Positions 51,399 to 60,641 of a stretch of DNA of 64,000 bases are shown here, piece after piece (position 1 is the first letter of the stretch; each line of letters begins with the position of its first letter). The DNA is taken from assembly GCF_050033475.1 (NCBI RefSeq), contig NZ_CP188324.1, forward strand, positions 23,972-87,971, written 5' to 3'. The notes under the pieces are model-generated. The model had not been told where the DNA came from, ran no database searches, and worked only from the letters and a program-made list of their open reading frames with translations. The position numbers and the translations under genes are program-made. Origin of the DNA: Cetobacterium sp050033475 (GTDB taxonomy: Bacteria > Fusobacteriota > Fusobacteriia > Fusobacteriales > Fusobacteriaceae).

Positions 51399-53801
51399 TT
51401 ATATTTTTTTTAATTTTATGTTGATACTTTGTCCTATATTTTGAGTATTAAATTTTAAAATAGTTTTATTTCCAGAATCTTTTATTTTTAATGTTTTATC
51501 ATTAGTTTCTATTAAAGAATATTTTCCATCAATTTCTAAAGTTGAATGAATTTGAGAAAGTTGAGTTGGATCTGCAAGCCATAATTCTAAAATATTATTT
51601 TCTTCTTTAGCTATAAGTGATAATGTAGAATAGCTTTTAAATTTATCGACTTTATAAGGAGAATCTTTCCAATAATTAATTGCTTTAATATTTTTTTTAG
51701 AAATATAATGAGCATTCTCATCTTGTTGATTTATTTTTATAGAATTCCAATCATAATTTTTTAATATATTTTCATTAGACATAGGAATTATAATATAAGA
51801 ATATTTAGAATTTTTTGGATTTTTTCCATGATCAATATAAGCAGTAAAATAATTTTCTTTTAATGAAGTTGTAGAAGTTCCGCCTACATTCTTCCAATTT
51901 CCTTCACGGTTTTCTTTTTTTACAATAACCTTATCTGCATCTAGAATTTTATATGTAAATTCTTCACTTGGAAGATTACCTTCTAAAGTTATTAAAAGAT
52001 TATTTGGTAATTGATTTAAATTATTTTCCATTAATTTACCATTTAAATATACTTTATTTGAATTAAATTTATTAATAATTCTATTGTCTATAGTTGTATG
52101 AACAACTCCATCTGAACTAGAAATATTTGATCCTAAAGCAATAATTGAATTATCAATCATAAACCAAGATTTTTTTCCAAGAGTTTCATTATTCCAAGAA
52201 AGAAAATCCATACCTACTAAAGCCATATCATTAGAAGCACTTCCACCAACCCAAGATTTAGGTGACATTTTAATTTTATGTCTTCTTTCACCGGATTTAT
52301 CATTTCTATTGTTGATACTTTCTGTAGTTCCAGGCAAGTGATATAAATCTACAGTTGGCCAAAAATTTGTAAATTGATTGGAATCAATACCGTAAATATA
52401 TGTCATACCATCTCCAGTATGCCATCCTTTTATATTTTCTCCATTCATTGATTCATAATTTCCAATTCTTGAAGAATGCATACTTACTACAAACTTACCA
52501 TCTGTTTTAGTTTTATAAATAGCTCTATCCATTCCAGAAAATATTTTTGTTCCATATATTTTATTAGGTTTAATACTAGAATTATTTTTTATAGATAATA
52601 AAATATTTTTTATAGTTAAATTTTTTAGAGAATCAATATTATAAGAACTATTATTTTCTGTAATAGCAGTTTTAATAAATTCTTGTATTTGTGTTTTATA
52701 AGGTTGTGGAGCTCCTTCAGATAATAAAGCCATAGACCCTAATAAAGCTACACCTCTAGTTAAATCTGAACTATTATTTCTCGAAATAGATCTACCGCTT
52801 ACAGCATCTGCAATTCCACCATTTATATATAAATAAGAATAGCCATTAATAATAGCTTCATATATATTATTTATTTTTTTATCTTTAATTTCATAAGGGG
52901 TATTTTGTGTTAGATATAAAACAGAACCTAATCCATCAAATAAAACAGAAGCATAAGTTCCATTATAGGGAATATTTCCATGCTGAACAAAGGAACCATC
53001 CTTATAAAATCCATCTCCATTGGAAACAAATTCTGCAACATCTCCAACGGCAGAAGTTGCGTCTAGAATTTGAACAGGATCATTCATCAGAACTCCTCTC
53101 ATAAAAGATATAATTACAGTATCCATTCTATTACCACCAGTTGAAATTCTTTTTTCAGGGGAAGATGAATAAACGGCAGAAGGACTATACCCTGAATATC
53201 TTGCAAATGGTTGAAAATATTGAGATGTTTTTAGATATAATTCTTTTTTATCTTGAGGCATATCTTCATACATGAAAGCAACAATTTCATTTATAGATTT
53301 AGGAATTCCCAACTCCCATTGCCACCAGTTTCCATTTTCAGGAGCACCGATATAATAAGCATTTTTATTCATCCATTCCATTGCTTTATTGACTTTATCT
53401 TTTATTTCAGAAGATTTATAAAATTTACTTTCAGGAATATTGTAAGCTCTTGCTAAAGTTTTAATATTATTATATGCTCCATAAACTTGAACTCCATTTT
53501 TCATATCTTTATAATTTTCAAATATATATTTATCATTATTTAAAATTAATTTATTTAAAAGATTTTCTGTAGAAGAATCAATAGAGTTTATATAATCAAC
53601 TTTCTCTTGAGGAGAAAGTTGATTTATAAATTTTGATCCAGTTAGAAAATCAATCCATTTTAATCTGATGGAATTAAAGTAATTTTGATTTTTTACTTCT
53701 TGATTTATATTATTAGAATTATTTTTGATATTAGAAGCAAAGGAATAATTTGTTATTAAAGAAGTTAATAAAATAGATGTTATAAATAATTTATTTTTCA
53801 A
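51399..53801 (-). CDS. Family-8 polysaccharide lyase (hyaluronan/chondroitin lyase)
   Basis: An 800-residue secreted lyase: signal peptide (about 1-22), alpha/alpha toroid with NGNWWQWELGIPKSINEIVA, and the PL8 active-site residues in the right order. They are Asn in STGGNRMDT (about 222), His in DGSFVQHG (about 273), Tyr nine residues later in YNGTYASVL, and Arg in SGRSISR (about 336-340). A C-terminal beta-sandwich domain follows (about 420-800). It cleaves hyaluronan or chondroitin by beta-elimination to unsaturated disaccharides. Located 16 bases after the double-barrel autotransporter gene and probably its partner. It is a paralogue of the 751-residue lyase at 60.6-62.9 kb. Confidence 0.9.
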   Translation of the reverse strand: MKNKLFITSILLTSLITNYSFASNIKNNSNNINQEVKNQNYFNSIRLKWIDFLTGSKFINQLSPQEKVDYINSIDSSTENLLNKLILNNDKYIFENYKDMKNGVQVYGAYNNIKTLARAYNIPESKFYKSSEIKDKVNKAMEWMNKNAYYIGAPENGNWWQWELGIPKSINEIVAFMYEDMPQDKKELYLKTSQYFQPFARYSGYSPSAVYSSSPEKRISTGGNRMDTVIISFMRGVLMNDPVQILDATSAVGDVAEFVSNGDGFYKDGSFVQHGNIPYNGTYASVLFDGLGSVLYLTQNTPYEIKDKKINNIYEAIINGYSYLYINGGIADAVSGRSISRNNSSDLTRGVALLGSMALLSEGAPQPYKTQIQEFIKTAITENNSSYNIDSLKNLTIKNILLSIKNNSSIKPNKIYGTKIFSGMDRAIYKTKTDGKFVVSMHSSRIGNYESMNGENIKGWHTGDGMTYIYGIDSNQFTNFWPTVDLYHLPGTTESINNRNDKSGERRHKIKMSPKSWVGGSASNDMALVGMDFLSWNNETLGKKSWFMIDNSIIALGSNISSSDGVVHTTIDNRIINKFNSNKVYLNGKLMENNLNQLPNNLLITLEGNLPSEEFTYKILDADKVIVKKENREGNWKNVGGTSTTSLKENYFTAYIDHGKNPKNSKYSYIIIPMSNENILKNYDWNSIKINQQDENAHYISKKNIKAINYWKDSPYKVDKFKSYSTLSLIAKEENNILELWLADPTQLSQIHSTLEIDGKYSLIETNDKTLKIKDSGNKTILKFNTQNIGQSINIKLKKI

Positions 53802-53817
53802 AAGAAATCCCTCCTAA

Positions 53818-56800
53818 TTAGAAACTGTAATTAAATCCAACTTTTGGTCTAAAAGAATGAGTTTTTGCAGATGTATTCTTTTCTTTATTAACATTTTTAT
53901 AGATTAAGAAATTCATACCAACAAAACCACTTAAACCAGGTGCTATTGGTTGAGTATATGTAAATCCATATCTAGATTCTTGAGATTCACTTTTTATTAG
54001 ATGAGTTCTAGTTTGTTTATAAAAAGCTCCACCATCGATAGAAATTCTACCTTCTAATAATAAACTAGCACCATTTCCAAAATAATAAGTTAAAGATGGC
54101 CTAATTTGAGTATTTTTATATTTTTCAGAAGTATTATTATGATCGAACCATGTCGTTTCGTTGAAATAATTTAATCTAACTAAGAAATTTGGCATAAATC
54201 CATCATATAAAATTCCAGTTTGATTTTCAAAAGTAAAATCTGTTTGTCCTTCTCTATCTCCTAAGTAATTATATTTTAAAATATTAGCATAACTTCCAGT
54301 TAAGTTAAATCCTTTACCAATTTTATATACAAAGTTTGGTGTTAATCTAAATTGATGAACTCCAACTTTTACTTCTCTAAAATTCTTTTTATCAAAGTTA
54401 CTTGGTTTTTCAGCAGTTTCATTTCTATATCCTAAATTTATACCGTATCTTCCTCTAGAGAAAGAATCATTCCATCTAGCTTCAAGATGTATTCTTGTAG
54501 CGTGCTGTTCAGCTTCATTTCCTTTTAATCCCTGTAGCATTTCATTATCTCTATAAAAGCCTTCAAAGTAATAAGACCATTTAGTTTTAGTATCATTTAA
54601 ACTGATCATAATTTTAGGAATATAGGAAGTTGAAGTTTTATAATCTCCAGAAGATCTTTTTCCTGCAATCATATATACTCTATCTGTATCATCTTCAGAT
54701 TCTAAAGAGAATGTTACAGTTCCTCTCCAACGGTCATGTTTACTATTTTGAGTTTTTTCTAACATATTATTAAATCCATTAAATAAATTTCCACCAAAGG
54801 AATTAAATTTATACTCGCTTCCAACAGTTAATTTATCTGCGTCATATTCTTTAGATTTAGAAGCTGTATATGTAGTTGATAGAGATAAATCTTCTGTCAG
54901 ATAAAGTTTACCAAAAATACTGTATGACAAAATATTTTCTCTATCTGTTGATTTTACATAATGAGCAGAACTCAATTCTTTTATTTTAATTTTTTTACCA
55001 TTTTTTATATTTCCTAATTCAGTTTCGTAGGCTACATTTCCACCAAAAGAATACTTTTTATTAAAGATATATCCAGTATTATTAAAATCTAAACCTAAAG
55101 ATGGAATAACTGAATCAAAAACTCTATCATCTGCAGAACCAGATGTAGCTGTAGGATTTCCAACGTTAGAAATAGATAAATTATCTCCTGTAGAAGTTTC
55201 TTCATTAATTGAACCTTGAACAACTTTAGTCCAATCTAATCCGGCAAAGATTCCAAATGAATAATTACTTTTATTTATAGAATATCTTCCTCTTGAACCT
55301 AATCCAAAAGCATATGTAGGTGTTGTAGAATTAAAAGAATAATTTTTATCACCAATTGAAATATATCTATCAATTGAGTTATGTTGATAATTTACTCTTA
55401 AATTTGTATTTAATGAGAAGTTTTTAGTAAAGTTATGATTATAATATCCTCCAAAATAAATAAGATCCATAGTTCCTTTACCATTAATATTATTCTCAAA
55501 GTTTACTTTTCCATTTCCTCCTCCATAGACAAAACCAAGAATAGAATTGGAATCAATTTGTTTTTCTGTTATTCCAAGAATGGATTTTTCTTCATATTTA
55601 ACATTCATTAATCCACCAAGTCTATGGGAATTATCAATATAGACAATATCTTGTGAACTAGAATTTACACTTGAACCTCTTGTAAAATCTTTTTGATAAA
55701 TTCTATTATTCATAGTAGAAACTAAAGTTCTTGAGTTTAATATTGCAAGATCTGGTAAGTATGCATAAATTCCACCAGAAAGTTGAGTCATTCCATTTTG
55801 GAAAGACCATTCTTGTCCAGGTTTTAAAACTTCTAATTCTTTAATTAAAGAAAATATACTGGTAGTACTAAATTTAGTACTTCTATCAGATTCTAAAATA
55901 TCTAAAAAACTATTTAGTTTTGTAGTATTAACAACATCACGATAGGTCTTTTTAGTAGCAGTTAAGTCGCCGTTGGAAGTATTATAATCCCATAAGATTG
56001 TGGAATCAGGCTTAAAGTTACTAGCAAATTCTAAATTATCAACACCTAAAGCTTCTTTTAAACTGTAAGAGTCTTTAGGTTCAGAAGAGTTAAATACAAA
56101 ATTCATATTTCCATCTAAGATTACTTTATTTGCATCGATAATTGGTTTTTCTCCATTTGAATTTTTCATATCAATTGTAAGTATAGAATTTGAAAGAGTT
56201 AAATTTCCTTTTTCTTTAGAGATGGTTCCATTGGATTCTAAAGTATTATTTGTTTTATCAAATGTTTCAGAAATTTTATTATTAAAAACAAGTTCAACTT
56301 TGGAATTGTTGATGGAGTTATCTCCTCCTCTAGAAACTAATACTTCATAATTTTCAATATCTAAATTTTCATAATTATTAGAGCCATTCATATATAATAG
56401 ATTAACATTATCATTTCCTAAAATTTTTCCTTTTATAGAAGAACCAGAATTCATAACTACAGTACTAGAATTATTTTTTTTAGAATCTGAAAAAATAGCA
56501 TTGTGGGTTGCATCAATGGTTCCTGAATTTATAAATATTCCACCATCTAGATATATAGCAGCAGAATCACTATCTGAAGTTGTTGAAACTATATTTCCTT
56601 CGTTAATACCTATAGAAGTTCCACCTTCTACTCTAATAGCTTGAGCACCATTCTGATTATAAATATTTCCTTTATTAATTCCTGAAGCTCCTGTAGTAAC
56701 AGTTATTCCCGAAGCAAAACGTCCATTAGTATATATATTTCCTGTTTTTTCATTAATAACAGTTCCTTTACTTTGTGCTTGAAGACCATGACTAGTACTT

Positions 56801-57441
56801 CCGCTATAACCTTGAACAAAAATATTACCTTCATTGATTCCTTTTGAATTATTTCCAATAGCTAGAATACCAGAAGCCCATTTATTAGAAATTTTTCCAT
56901 TTTTATCAACATTAATAGTCCCTTTATTGGTTCCTGTTCCTCCTTTTTCAACTTTTATACCATTGGCTTTTTGCCCAGCTACATTAATTATTCCACTTTG
57001 ATTATTTATAGCAGTTGAATTACTACCACTTACAATAATCCCGTTTGCATCATTTCCTAAAATATTTAGAGTTCCATTATTTTCAAAGATTCCATTTGTT
57101 ATTTGTGAAATAGTTCCTTTGCCAGTAATACTAATGTTTCCATTATTTATTAAAGTTCCATTTTTTTCAATATCAAAAATTTTATTTTTTCCTTCATTAT
57201 TTTTATCAGCATAATCTAATGTATAATCAAAATTTTTATCTAAAGTTAAAATACCATTGTTTCTAATTGTAACTCCAGTCGCCTCATATGGAATATTATC
57301 TTTACCAGAACTCCATTGTTTATCAATATTTCCATTTCCTGTTAATGTTGTAGTTGTATTATTTACAAAGATTCGGCTATAACTATTTGTTCCAATTAAA
57401 AGAATTAATGTTGCTAATAATAATTTCTTATTTACTTTCAT
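53818..57441 (-). CDS. Autotransporter adhesin with an additional C-terminal beta-barrel domain
   Basis: A protein of about 1207 residues. After a signal peptide (MKVNKKLLLATLILLIGTNSYS) comes a passenger of about 490 residues made of short NxGxI-type beta-helix repeats (NKGTINV, NEGNIFV, NKGNIYN). Residues about 505-600 are the fusobacterial linker, and from about 600 a typical autotransporter beta-barrel (LGGLMNVKYEEKSILGITEKQIDSNSILGFVYGGG). The protein does not end there. From about 880 a further region of about 320 residues, beta-strand-rich and ending in a terminal aromatic (VGFNYSF), aligns by eye with the truncated outer-membrane protein at 62.9-64 kb. It looks like a second barrel, possibly an oligosaccharide porin. 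Start at 57441 (AGGAGG 5 bases upstream). The lyase gene follows. Confidence 0.8.
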   Translation of the reverse strand: MKVNKKLLLATLILLIGTNSYSRIFVNNTTTTLTGNGNIDKQWSSGKDNIPYEATGVTIRNNGILTLDKNFDYTLDYADKNNEGKNKIFDIEKNGTLINNGNISITGKGTISQITNGIFENNGTLNILGNDANGIIVSGSNSTAINNQSGIINVAGQKANGIKVEKGGTGTNKGTINVDKNGKISNKWASGILAIGNNSKGINEGNIFVQGYSGSTSHGLQAQSKGTVINEKTGNIYTNGRFASGITVTTGASGINKGNIYNQNGAQAIRVEGGTSIGINEGNIVSTTSDSDSAAIYLDGGIFINSGTIDATHNAIFSDSKKNNSSTVVMNSGSSIKGKILGNDNVNLLYMNGSNNYENLDIENYEVLVSRGGDNSINNSKVELVFNNKISETFDKTNNTLESNGTISKEKGNLTLSNSILTIDMKNSNGEKPIIDANKVILDGNMNFVFNSSEPKDSYSLKEALGVDNLEFASNFKPDSTILWDYNTSNGDLTATKKTYRDVVNTTKLNSFLDILESDRSTKFSTTSIFSLIKELEVLKPGQEWSFQNGMTQLSGGIYAYLPDLAILNSRTLVSTMNNRIYQKDFTRGSSVNSSSQDIVYIDNSHRLGGLMNVKYEEKSILGITEKQIDSNSILGFVYGGGNGKVNFENNINGKGTMDLIYFGGYYNHNFTKNFSLNTNLRVNYQHNSIDRYISIGDKNYSFNSTTPTYAFGLGSRGRYSINKSNYSFGIFAGLDWTKVVQGSINEETSTGDNLSISNVGNPTATSGSADDRVFDSVIPSLGLDFNNTGYIFNKKYSFGGNVAYETELGNIKNGKKIKIKELSSAHYVKSTDRENILSYSIFGKLYLTEDLSLSTTYTASKSKEYDADKLTVGSEYKFNSFGGNLFNGFNNMLEKTQNSKHDRWRGTVTFSLESEDDTDRVYMIAGKRSSGDYKTSTSYIPKIMISLNDTKTKWSYYFEGFYRDNEMLQGLKGNEAEQHATRIHLEARWNDSFSRGRYGINLGYRNETAEKPSNFDKKNFREVKVGVHQFRLTPNFVYKIGKGFNLTGSYANILKYNYLGDREGQTDFTFENQTGILYDGFMPNFLVRLNYFNETTWFDHNNTSEKYKNTQIRPSLTYYFGNGASLLLEGRISIDGGAFYKQTRTHLIKSESQESRYGFTYTQPIAPGLSGFVGMNFLIYKNVNKEKNTSAKTHSFRPKVGFNYSF

Positions 57442-57502
57442 ATTCCCTCCTGAATCCAAACTAATAAAGAATTAAAAGTTCTTTATATGTATTTAAAGAC
57501 AT

Positions 57503-57508
57503 ATTATA
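57503..57508 (-). promoter_or_regulatory. -10 element of the autotransporter-lyase operon
   Basis: TATAAT on the minus strand; the -35 box is weak, which suggests activator dependence. The leader (about 57441-57496) contains a small inverted repeat, TAAAGAA/TTCTTTA. Confidence 0.5.
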
Positions 57509-57549
57509 GAACGAATAAAATTAAGTAAATTGTTAGTTTTAGATAGTTG

Positions 57550-57659
57550 AAAATCTATAAATTAATATGAAAGTCAAAGATAAAATTATGTATTTAAAAA
57601 TCTATAACTTTGTGAAAACCTTTGTAAAATATAGGAATTTTATATTTAAAAATCTATAA
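57550..57659. repeat. Triplicate AAAATCTATAA motif upstream of the autotransporter operon
   Basis: Copies at 57550-57560, 57597-57607 and 57649-57659; the last two sit in a 17-base repeat TATTTAAAAATCTATAA. They lie 45-150 bases upstream of the TATAAT box and could be activator sites. No other gene occupies 57460-57700. Confidence 0.4.
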
Positions 57660-57663
57660 AATA

Positions 57664-57694
57664 AGAAAATCCTCTTCAAAATAAGAAGAGGATT
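57664..57694 (-). terminator. Terminator after the chondroitinase gene
   Basis: AATCCTCTTC and GAAGAGGATT form a 10-bp stem with a 7-base loop just after the stop codon on the minus strand; the tail is short (TTTTC). Confidence 0.7.
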
Positions 57695-57704
57695 AAAATT
57701 AAAA

Positions 57705-60623
57705 CTAAATTTTTTCTAAAGTAACTTTAACAGGAGTTCCATAAGTAGTTGTTATTTCCAGGATAGTATTTCCATTGTCAATTTTCCCATTGATATTTTT
57801 CTCTGTAGGAATTTTATATTTTCCCTTTAAAATTACAGTTGAAGTATGAGGAATTCCATCATTTCCTTTCCATTCTCTGGAATAAATGCTAACTTCCTTC
57901 ATATTTCCATTTTTATCATATTGAGTTTTATCAATACCTTCATATAATCTTAAATCAGGATCTACAAAACTTAAATCAATTTTATTTTCATGTTCTTGTA
58001 ATAAAATCATTGAAGGGGTATCAACAGATTTTATAAAATCATCATTTTTTAAATTACCAGATTCAAATAAAGCATACCCAATCATATTAGTTTTTAAATC
58101 TTTTACTATATGACTATTATTATCTTGATTTAAAACTTTATATCCAGAATTATTTTTAAAATTTTCTTGTTCTAATTTATTTCCTTTTATTAAGATTGCA
58201 TATTGATATTTTTCTTGATTAGGCGCAGTTCCGTGATTTATATAAGCAAGTTCATAATTATTTTGAGTTTTATTACCGCTATTTTGGTCTCTTGATTCCT
58301 GCAATCCTTTTTTTAAGATAATATTTCCATCAATTATTTTATATAAATTATTTTGGCTATCTAAAAGAACATTGTCTCCTTTTAAATTAGTTTCAAAAGC
58401 TTTTATAGTAGTTTTTCCTAAATAATTTTGGAAAAGAGTAGTATGGGTTTCATTAAGTTTATCATTATTTTCAATACCAGTTCCTAAAAATATTGCTCTA
58501 TTATCAAAGAAAAATACAGATTTTCTAGCTCTGTGAGAATCATTATATTTAGGATGTTCATGTAATTTCATAGCAAACATACCATTATTATTTAAAGAAT
58601 TACCACCAGAATAAGTTTCATCTGAAAGAATCATTTCTTCAACTCCACTGTGGGTATCAACTTGTGAGATTGAAGATTTCAATTGATCAATAGGTAAAGC
58701 AATAGCAGTTGTTCCTGGATAATGAGCCCAGTTCCATCCTTCTTGAACATATCCACTTTCTTCCAAAGAATTTTCTAGAATTTGAAAAGCACCATAGCTC
58801 ATATATCTTCCATATAAATTATTTTTAATATAAGTTTCATTACCAACAAGGTATCTGCTATATCCTTTTACTCCAGCTAACCATTCATTTCTTCTTTGCA
58901 TTTGTAAAGATCCCATATTCATTGTCCAAGATCCTTCAGGAGCTTTTTCTTCTTTAAAACCTAAATTTTTAAATTGTTCTGCATCTTTTCCAGTGGGATT
59001 TAAACGTAAAAAAGCTTCAGACAATTCTTTATCAGGACCATTGAGCCCTGCTAAAGCAACAAATTTAAAGCTATTTTTATCAAGTTTAAATTTTCCATTT
59101 GGATGTCTTCCTGTTAAAGATAATAAATAATTATATTTATTAGAATATATTCTTGTCATTAACAATGCATTTTTAACAATTTCAAATGCTTCTCCTTTTA
59201 TAGCGTATGGAGTACCACCTAAATAGTAAATAATAGGAGTTAAACCTTCAAATGCTCCCTTAGCATATGCAGGATAATTTTGCATATGATGGAATACAGA
59301 CCCATCCTTTTTAAAACCACCTAAAACACCTGGAGAATAAATAATAGAATTTGTTAAATAAGAATTTAATTGCTTTAATTCTTGTGATTCTATTTTTTTG
59401 TCTCCATTTAAAAGAATAGCTGTTAACATTCCAGGAAGCATAGTATTAAGAATATCAACATTAACTCCTCTCATTGTTGAAGGATCTGTATAAATCATTC
59501 CCATTGCACTATACCAAGTAACCATATCTTTAGCTTTATCTAAATTTCCAGATTCTAAAAGAGGTTCTTTCATTAGGAATAAAGCCTCATAAATTTCTCT
59601 CATTTGATAACCAAGATGATGAACAGTTCCTTGAGCACTTCCTCTAGTCCATCCTTGATCATACATATAATTCAATGCATTTTGAAATATTGCATAAATT
59701 TCTTTTTTTTCTTGAGGATTATTTGTAGAATTATACATATATGCTAATTCTCTTAAAAAAACTCCAAATTCTTTTGTAGCAATATATTTTATATTATTTT
59801 TTTCTTCATCTTTCAAATTTTTATATATTACAAGTCTTTGAATAAATTCTAAATTTAACTTTTCATATTTATTAAATTCTTTCTTTTTATCTGCTATTAA
59901 TTGTGGAGTTACTTCAACTTGTTTTAAAAGTCTTTTTTTAAATCGATTTTCAATTTTTTCTATTCCTTTAATATCTTCATTTGATAATTGGATATTATTG
60001 TTACTATTTTTAATTAAATTATAATTTTTATAAAGTGCCATCCAATGAGCATTTACAGCAGAGTCTGCAGAGATATTTACAAAATTAACTTGTTCATCTC
60101 TAGCATTATGTCTTGGATCAATAAGAACAGAAGGAATAATTTGATCAATTAAAATTTCTCCATCTGAATTTGGAGCTACAAATGTAATTTCATTCATCCC
60201 TTCCTCAGGAGTTCCTTGCATATCACGATCATATTGAACCCACATAGTTCTCCAACCTGTAAAATTCATATTTACAGGAAACCAGGATTTAACAACACCA
60301 TTTTTTTTGAATTGAATAATTAAATTATCTTTAATAGGAGTTGAATTATAAATCCACATCGAAAAACTAGATCTAGCTTTTTCTATACCTCCAGGTTTAA
60401 AAGTAGTATATCCAACATCTCCCAAAATAGAAAGAGTTGAATCTTTTTTAAATTTCCATTCTAAAGAATGTTCACCATCCTTAGCTTTTCCCTTTAAAAG
60501 TGAAATAGCCGAAGATGAAGACTTTATATTTTGCGGTATTCCATTTTCAAATTGATAAATTTGAGTTCCATTTGCACAGGAAAAACCAAGAACCATTAAG
60601 GCAGCAAGTAACATTTTATTCAT
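57705..60623 (-). CDS. Chondroitin sulfate ABC-lyase-like PL8 enzyme
   Basis: A 972-residue secreted lyase with the three-domain layout of Proteus chondroitinase ABC. It has a signal peptide (about 1-19), an N-terminal carbohydrate-binding-like beta domain (about 20-170), a toroid catalytic domain, then beta-sandwich domains. Active-site pattern: HHMQNYPAY (His about 446, Tyr seven residues later) and LTGRHPNG (Arg about 507), as for His501/Tyr508/Arg560 in the Proteus enzyme. It should depolymerise chondroitin and dermatan sulfates, and likely hyaluronan. It follows another lyase by 18 bases, so one operon makes lyases of different specificity. The start has GGGGGATATAAA before the ATG. Confidence 0.9.
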   Translation of the reverse strand: MNKMLLAALMVLGFSCANGTQIYQFENGIPQNIKSSSSAISLLKGKAKDGEHSLEWKFKKDSTLSILGDVGYTTFKPGGIEKARSSFSMWIYNSTPIKDNLIIQFKKNGVVKSWFPVNMNFTGWRTMWVQYDRDMQGTPEEGMNEITFVAPNSDGEILIDQIIPSVLIDPRHNARDEQVNFVNISADSAVNAHWMALYKNYNLIKNSNNNIQLSNEDIKGIEKIENRFKKRLLKQVEVTPQLIADKKKEFNKYEKLNLEFIQRLVIYKNLKDEEKNNIKYIATKEFGVFLRELAYMYNSTNNPQEKKEIYAIFQNALNYMYDQGWTRGSAQGTVHHLGYQMREIYEALFLMKEPLLESGNLDKAKDMVTWYSAMGMIYTDPSTMRGVNVDILNTMLPGMLTAILLNGDKKIESQELKQLNSYLTNSIIYSPGVLGGFKKDGSVFHHMQNYPAYAKGAFEGLTPIIYYLGGTPYAIKGEAFEIVKNALLMTRIYSNKYNYLLSLTGRHPNGKFKLDKNSFKFVALAGLNGPDKELSEAFLRLNPTGKDAEQFKNLGFKEEKAPEGSWTMNMGSLQMQRRNEWLAGVKGYSRYLVGNETYIKNNLYGRYMSYGAFQILENSLEESGYVQEGWNWAHYPGTTAIALPIDQLKSSISQVDTHSGVEEMILSDETYSGGNSLNNNGMFAMKLHEHPKYNDSHRARKSVFFFDNRAIFLGTGIENNDKLNETHTTLFQNYLGKTTIKAFETNLKGDNVLLDSQNNLYKIIDGNIILKKGLQESRDQNSGNKTQNNYELAYINHGTAPNQEKYQYAILIKGNKLEQENFKNNSGYKVLNQDNNSHIVKDLKTNMIGYALFESGNLKNDDFIKSVDTPSMILLQEHENKIDLSFVDPDLRLYEGIDKTQYDKNGNMKEVSIYSREWKGNDGIPHTSTVILKGKYKIPTEKNINGKIDNGNTILEITTTYGTPVKVTLEKI

Positions 60624-60641
60624 TTTATATCCCCCAATGTA

